64,000 nt of DNA from positions 1-64,000 of the forward strand of contig URUD01000003.1 in NCBI GenBank assembly GCA_900550935.1, given 5' to 3'. Below, in pieces: positions 59,764-64,000 of the stretch (its first letter is position 1; each line of letters begins with the position of its first letter). The position numbers were made by a program, and so were the translations under genes. The notes beneath the pieces were generated by a model, which saw only the letters and a program-made list of their open reading frames with translations, was not told where the DNA came from and did not search any database. The DNA is from an uncultured Roseburia sp. Lineage in GTDB: Bacteria > Bacillota > Clostridia > Lachnospirales > Lachnospiraceae.

Positions 59764-60435
59764 CTAATAGGTAATGGAAAGTACCTCAGAAACTTTGGTT
59801 TTATCATTTTTGCAGTAGATATAGCAGTAAGAATTTTTACCCTTTAAAGTGATCTTCTTTGAGAATTTTGCGGCATTGACCTGGATATTCTGTCTCTTAT
59901 TGCCATTGCTGATATAAATGCTTGTGATCTTCCATCCTTTTTTCAGTTTTACCTGTAAATTCTGGTTGTTAAAATTGGTACCACGTTTATGATATACCGT
60001 ATTATTTTTAAACTGGGAAGTCAGATTTTTCTTGCCGAATTTGATGCTGCCTGCCGGGTTGCTGTATTTTTTTACGGTAAGTGTTGTTTTTAGTTTAACA
60101 CCTTTTACTGTACAGGTAATGGTCGCTTTCTGTGCTTTGTCTCCAAAATATACCACCAGATAACCATTCTGTTTCTCAACGCTCATATTTTTGTTGGAGC
60201 ATTTTAAGTTTTTGATCTCAGATTTTTTGGAGCATCCCATGATACTGATCACGCTCCAGTTTTTGCTGACACCATCTCCGGTCTTGTAGGTTACTACGGT
60301 TGCACTGTATGGATTAATGTAAACATTGCTGCTTGCAGCCTTTACCTCATCGGATGGAGTCCATACGAGTGATGTGATCAGCATCATCAGTGCCAATACC
60401 AGTGCCATTCCCTTTGTTCTTGCCTTCTTTTTCAT
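59764..60435 (-). CDS. Secreted protein with Ig-like beta domains, unknown function
   Basis: 223 residues with a Sec signal peptide (GMALVLALMMLITSLVW, cleavage about AKAAS-like VKAASS) and then a lysine-rich beta-strand protein (about 40-223; VKGVKLKTTLTVKK resembles bacterial Ig-like strands). No enzyme motif. GGAG 7 nt before the Met at 60435 sets the start. It lies 24 bp after argS and is probably read with it. Confidence 0.75.
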   Translation of the reverse strand: MKKKARTKGMALVLALMMLITSLVWTPSDEVKAASSNVYINPYSATVVTYKTGDGVSKNWSVISIMGCSKKSEIKNLKCSNKNMSVEKQNGYLVVYFGDKAQKATITCTVKGVKLKTTLTVKKYSNPAGSIKFGKKNLTSQFKNNTVYHKRGTNFNNQNLQVKLKKGWKITSIYISNGNKRQNIQVNAAKFSKKITLKGKNSYCYIYCKNDKTKVSEVLSITY

Positions 60436-60459
60436 TCTCATTCTCCTTTTTTATTTTGA

Positions 60460-62247
60460 TTACATACGATCCGGTGCGGAAAAGCCCAGTACATCAATGC
60501 TTGTCTCTAATACAGCCTTGGTAAGCTCTAACAGGCGGATATAGGACTTCTGACGTGCCTCGTCTTCCTCTGCCATGATCTTATTTCCATGATAAAACGT
60601 ATTAAACGCATTCGCAAGATCATAAATATAAGAACATACTTTGTGTGGTGCGGTCTCCTCGAACGCATTTTCCATCATCGCATTGAATTTGGATAATTCA
60701 AGCATAAGGTTTTTCTCGCTCTCATTTGCTGCTGCGCAGATTGCTGCACCTTCTGTATTTTTGCCTGAACCATAATATTTATTTAAGATGGACTTGATGC
60801 GGACGATCGTATAGAGGATGTATGGCCCTGTATTTCCCTCAAATGAGGTAAAGCGGTCAATATCAAAGATATAATCTTTGCTTGCCTGATTGGAGAGATC
60901 GCCGTATTTGATCGCTGCAAGTGCTACCATCTTGGCTGTCTTTTTTGCTTCTTCCTCGCTGATGCCCAGGTTTTCTTTTGTTTTCTGGTTCTCGGTGATC
61001 TTCTTTAACATCTCAGCATCGATCTCATTTAACAGATGCTCCAGACGCATGACACCACCCTCACGGGTCTTAAACGGCTTGCCGTCTTTTCCGTTCATCG
61101 TACCAAAACCTAAGAATTTTAATTCTGTCCCCGGTGTAACAAGACCTGTTTTTCTTGCGCAGCGGAATACCTGGGTAAAGTAAAGTTCCTGACGCTTGTC
61201 TACAACGTAGATCAGCTCATCCGGATGATAATCTTTCATACGCCATACGATCGTTGCAAGGTCGGTCGTATTATAAAGAGATGCTCCGTCTGATTTTAAG
61301 ATCATGCACGGAGGGATCTCCTTGGTATCTGTCTCCTCTTTGACATCTACGACCAGTGCTCCATCGCTGATATAGGCAAATCCGTCATCCTTCATCTTCT
61401 GCACCATGTCCGGGATATATGGCTGTGCATCAGACTCTCCTTTCCAGAGTTCAAAAGAGACGTTTAAGTTCTCATAATTGCGTTTTAAGTCTGTCACTGA
61501 CACATGAAGGATATGGGATAACAGTGCCTGATATCCTCTCCTGCCATGCTGTAATTCATAAGTTGCCTGCATGGCTGCCTCTTTGTAGGCATCATCCTCT
61601 TTTGATTTTTTACTTGCCGTCGGATAGATCTCCTCTAATTCCGAAATAGTAAATGGCGGCTCTGCCGGATATTCTCCGGTGTAGCTTTCATCAAAATATG
61701 GCAGTTCAGGTCTGCGAAGCTTTAACTCTGTAATGATCAGTCCCATCTGAAGACCCCAGTCACCCAGATGCACATCACCAATCATCTCATGTCCCATAAA
61801 TTTACCGATCCGCTTGATACTCTCTCCGATAATGGCAGAACGTAAATGTCCTACATGAAGAGGTTTCGCAACGTTTGGTCCGCCGTAATCAATCATAATG
61901 GTCTTTGGCTCTTTTACTTTTTCACAGCCAAAACGTCCCTCATCTTCCTGCATCTTTGCCACATAATCTGCTAAAAATGCACCGTCTAATTTCAGATTTA
62001 AAAATCCCGGTTTTACCGAATCTACCATGGCAAACATCGGATCTTCTGCCAGTTTTGCTGCCACTTCATCTGCAATCATAAAAGGGGCTTTCTTATATTC
62101 TTTTGCGGCTGCCATCGCGCCGTTACACTGATACTCACACAGATCCGGGCGATTGGACAGTGTAACTTTTCCGTATTTTGGATCATAACCGCATTCCACG
62201 AAGGCTTTTGTCACTTCTTCGCTAATCAGGTCTAAGATTTTTTTCAT
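60460..62247 (-). CDS. argS: Arginyl-tRNA synthetase
   Basis: A 595-residue class I synthetase. The HIGH motif reads HVGH in KPLHVGHLRSAIIGES; GGPNVAKP precedes it. The second motif region (GTMNGKDGKPFKTREGG) lacks a classic KMSKS, as is usual in many ArgRS. The C-terminal DALR domain ends in GFSAPDRM. It has its own strong promoter. Confidence 0.97.
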   Translation of the reverse strand: MKKILDLISEEVTKAFVECGYDPKYGKVTLSNRPDLCEYQCNGAMAAAKEYKKAPFMIADEVAAKLAEDPMFAMVDSVKPGFLNLKLDGAFLADYVAKMQEDEGRFGCEKVKEPKTIMIDYGGPNVAKPLHVGHLRSAIIGESIKRIGKFMGHEMIGDVHLGDWGLQMGLIITELKLRRPELPYFDESYTGEYPAEPPFTISELEEIYPTASKKSKEDDAYKEAAMQATYELQHGRRGYQALLSHILHVSVTDLKRNYENLNVSFELWKGESDAQPYIPDMVQKMKDDGFAYISDGALVVDVKEETDTKEIPPCMILKSDGASLYNTTDLATIVWRMKDYHPDELIYVVDKRQELYFTQVFRCARKTGLVTPGTELKFLGFGTMNGKDGKPFKTREGGVMRLEHLLNEIDAEMLKKITENQKTKENLGISEEEAKKTAKMVALAAIKYGDLSNQASKDYIFDIDRFTSFEGNTGPYILYTIVRIKSILNKYYGSGKNTEGAAICAAANESEKNLMLELSKFNAMMENAFEETAPHKVCSYIYDLANAFNTFYHGNKIMAEEDEARQKSYIRLLELTKAVLETSIDVLGFSAPDRM

Positions 62248-62286
62248 AACCTACGTTTCCTTTCTAAAAAACACTACTATTTTTCT

Positions 62287-62315
62287 ATTTTATACATAGG
62301 TGTGCAAAATGTCAA
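62287..62315 (-). promoter_or_regulatory. Promoter of argS
   Basis: TTGACA, 17 bp, TAAAAT on the minus strand, 40 bp before the start codon. No T-box is seen. Confidence 0.8.
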
Positions 62316-62331
62316 ACGCTACCTGTCTTTC

Positions 62332-63528
62332 CTACTTGCCATATGGGAAAAACTCTTCGACTAAATCCTGCGGGGAGATCATAATGATGACATAATCATA
62401 ATTTCCCTCATTGATCGTCTCCTCGTAATCCCCTGTAAAGTATCTCGGGTCGATCATATCCACCGTATGGCAGCGCAGAGAAGTAAACGCCGCAAACGGC
62501 ACAGCGAAGGAGTCTTTGATAAAGCAGACATCGATACTGCCTGTTTCTTTTTCATTTACAATGTGCGAAAATGCAGGATTTCCGTACAGGTATGTCATAT
62601 ACATATCCGTGTCAAATGGTTTGCTGCTCTGTCTTATGACTGGTGTTGCCATCAGCGCCTCCTCAAACCTGCCCTGAAACGTCAGATCCGGTTCGATCGT
62701 ATTTTCATACACATAGGAAGTATCAAATTTCGGATAGATCAGCGTAAAATCGTCGACACCGGCATAATATCTGCCTGTTTTCCTTCCCATTGATCCAAGA
62801 GAGATCTTATCATAGGTAATCTCATTGTAATTGCTCTCATCTTTATAAAAGTCGTCCGCATCCAGATCTTCTCCGAAGCTTTCATTCAACCAGTCTGATA
62901 ACTCCCCGGCTGCCCAGAATGCAGTCTGGATTGTCCAGTGATGATCTGTCACATAAAATGCCTCTGATAAATCCCTTCCGCTTTCGGAGAGATTTTCCCT
63001 CAGGTCAAGGTATGGGATCCCGTTTTCTTCAAGTCCCGCCAGAAAACCATCTGCGGTCTCATTTGACATATGGTATGGAATACCCTTCGCAAATGTGGTG
63101 TAGCCTCTGATGTATTTATCCGGCGGCAGGACGTAGATCACTTTGGTCTTTTTCGTCTCGACCGCATCTGCCAGATTTCTGACACGTTCCACTAACTCCG
63201 AGGTGTCCTGTGGTTCCGTTGTAAAATAAGTATAATGCAGTTTTCCTTCCGTATCTTTTACCACTTCAAAATTGGATTCCTCGTTTTTGTTTAACAGCCG
63301 CTGTAAATATCCATACGCATCGACAAATGCATACCGCTCCATCGCATTTTCATTGATGCTACTGTCAATCTGATTAATTTTTTCAGAGGCAGAAAGATCA
63401 CTGTCAAAAGATGTTATCGTCTCGATCAGAACCGGCAGCTCTTTTTTCGCATTGACAAACGCATAGGCAAATAAAAGTATGAAAAAGAGCAGCGCAGTCC
63501 ATCGTTTTTTTCCTAATAACCGTTCCAT
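62332..63528 (-). CDS. DHHW-family (AlgX/AlgJ-like) exported protein
   Basis: 398 residues. One N-terminal membrane helix (ALLFFILLFAYAFV), then an SGNH-like outer domain with the TDHHWT motif (DHHW family), KVIYVLPPDKYI, and CFIKDSFAVPFAAF, where Ser may be the nucleophile. It lies 14 bp after an MBOAT gene, so the pair probably O-acetylates an exported polymer. It is a different type from the SGNH protein at 48-49 kb. Confidence 0.8.
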   Translation of the reverse strand: MERLLGKKRWTALLFFILLFAYAFVNAKKELPVLIETITSFDSDLSASEKINQIDSSINENAMERYAFVDAYGYLQRLLNKNEESNFEVVKDTEGKLHYTYFTTEPQDTSELVERVRNLADAVETKKTKVIYVLPPDKYIRGYTTFAKGIPYHMSNETADGFLAGLEENGIPYLDLRENLSESGRDLSEAFYVTDHHWTIQTAFWAAGELSDWLNESFGEDLDADDFYKDESNYNEITYDKISLGSMGRKTGRYYAGVDDFTLIYPKFDTSYVYENTIEPDLTFQGRFEEALMATPVIRQSSKPFDTDMYMTYLYGNPAFSHIVNEKETGSIDVCFIKDSFAVPFAAFTSLRCHTVDMIDPRYFTGDYEETINEGNYDYVIIMISPQDLVEEFFPYGK

Positions 63529-63542
63529 AGTTCTCCCTTTCC

Positions 63543-64000
63543 TTAAAAATTAAAATAGATAAACGGATTGTAGCTTCCCTTGATCAGGTAAGTCACACAA
63601 ACCCAGAACATCGACAGCATAACTGCCGGATAGAGCACATTCATCACTGCTACCGGAACTTTTCCTGCTTTTTTCTCTGCGATCAGGTAGTTCATACGTT
63701 TTCCAAGCGGCATACAAAACAGGATACCCGCCACAAAAAAGATGCCATACTCTTTCAGATACATAAATGCGTAATCGCTGAAAAAGCCAGCTCTGCCGAA
63801 GCCAAACATACATTTCAGATAATTTCCCGCATACACCAGATTTTCGCTGCGGAAAATGACCCAGCCGATCGTGACAAAAAACATCGTATAAAACCACCGC
63901 AGTGCGCCAAACCTGGTACGGTTCTCCAGATCGGTAAACCTCTCAAATACCAGTGCTGCGAAATTCAAAAGTCCCCAGATAAAGAACGTCCACTCCGCAC
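63543..64000 (-). CDS. MBOAT-family O-acyltransferase (partial, N-terminus off window)
   Basis: The C-terminal 151 codons, open to the right edge. It begins AEWTFFIWGLLNF, the segment that follows the catalytic His in MBOAT proteins (compare GANWTYVLWGGLHG in the gene at 49-50 kb), followed by four hydrophobic helices and the end FIYFNF. A TTG inside is not needed as a start because the frame continues upstream. Confidence 0.88.
   Translation of the reverse strand, partial: AEWTFFIWGLLNFAALVFERFTDLENRTRFGALRWFYTMFFVTIGWVIFRSENLVYAGNYLKCMFGFGRAGFFSDYAFMYLKEYGIFFVAGILFCMPLGKRMNYLIAEKKAGKVPVAVMNVLYPAVMLSMFWVCVTYLIKGSYNPFIYFNF

Overview
The window looks like chromosomal DNA of a spore-forming, moderately AT-rich Firmicute, most likely a gut Lachnospiraceae (Roseburia/Agathobacter/Eubacterium-like). 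Support: a full spoIIIAA-AH operon, spo0A, spoIVB and spoIIM; an argR-recN-spoIVB block; a DUF5688 gene; a BspA-like leucine-rich-repeat surface protein; and acyltransferase (MBOAT) gene pairs. Nearly all genes lie on the minus strand. The family placement is inference; no rRNA gene is present.

Layout. 1-1.9 kb: the edge of a nucleoside/simple-sugar ABC transporter (Bmp lipoprotein, ATPase) and tRNA-Thr(CGT). 2-8.9 kb: DUF5688 gene, glgA, spo0A, a TPR-GGDEF protein, an NSS-family transporter and a cysteine-rich C_GCAxxG_C_C protein. 8.9-19.9 kb: one long housekeeping block read asp23, nusB, xseA, xseB, ispA, dxs, tlyA, nadK, argR, recN, followed by spoIVB and an MmcQ-MGMT fusion. In Bacillus spo0A directly follows spoIVB; here several genes sit between them.

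19.9-28.7 kb is the accessory part. It holds two type II toxin-antitoxin pairs, a small hydrophobic peptide gene with a converging antisense promoter (candidate type I toxin-antitoxin), a 1665-residue surface protein with an internal 171-residue duplication, a small HTH regulator, a membrane-anchored GNAT-like protein, duplicated terminator sequences, and two copies of what looks like one structured RNA. One copy is in the leader of the surface-protein gene; the other is a free-standing small RNA with its own promoter behind metA.

28.7-47.8 kb: metA (acetyl-type by residue 111), ligA, an RluF-like pseudouridine synthase, an SH3 protein, tRNA-Arg(CCG), a MarR-controlled heterodimeric ABC exporter, aroD and a divergent DAHP synthase, xerD-spoIIM-nudF (same neighbours as in Bacillus), an orphan response regulator, rny, recX and recA (with a LexA box). 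48-64 kb: an SGNH/MBOAT pair, a DUF3783 gene, trxA, prfC, deoB, the complete spoIIIA operon, a secreted protein, argS, and a second SGNH(DHHW)/MBOAT pair cut by the window end.

Sporulation genes lie in four separate places. Promoters and operators that can be read directly include a perfect 0A box before spo0A, a LexA box before recA, a sigma-E-like promoter before spoIIIA, a sigma-G-like promoter before spoIVB, and paired GTAC operators at the toxin-antitoxin promoters.
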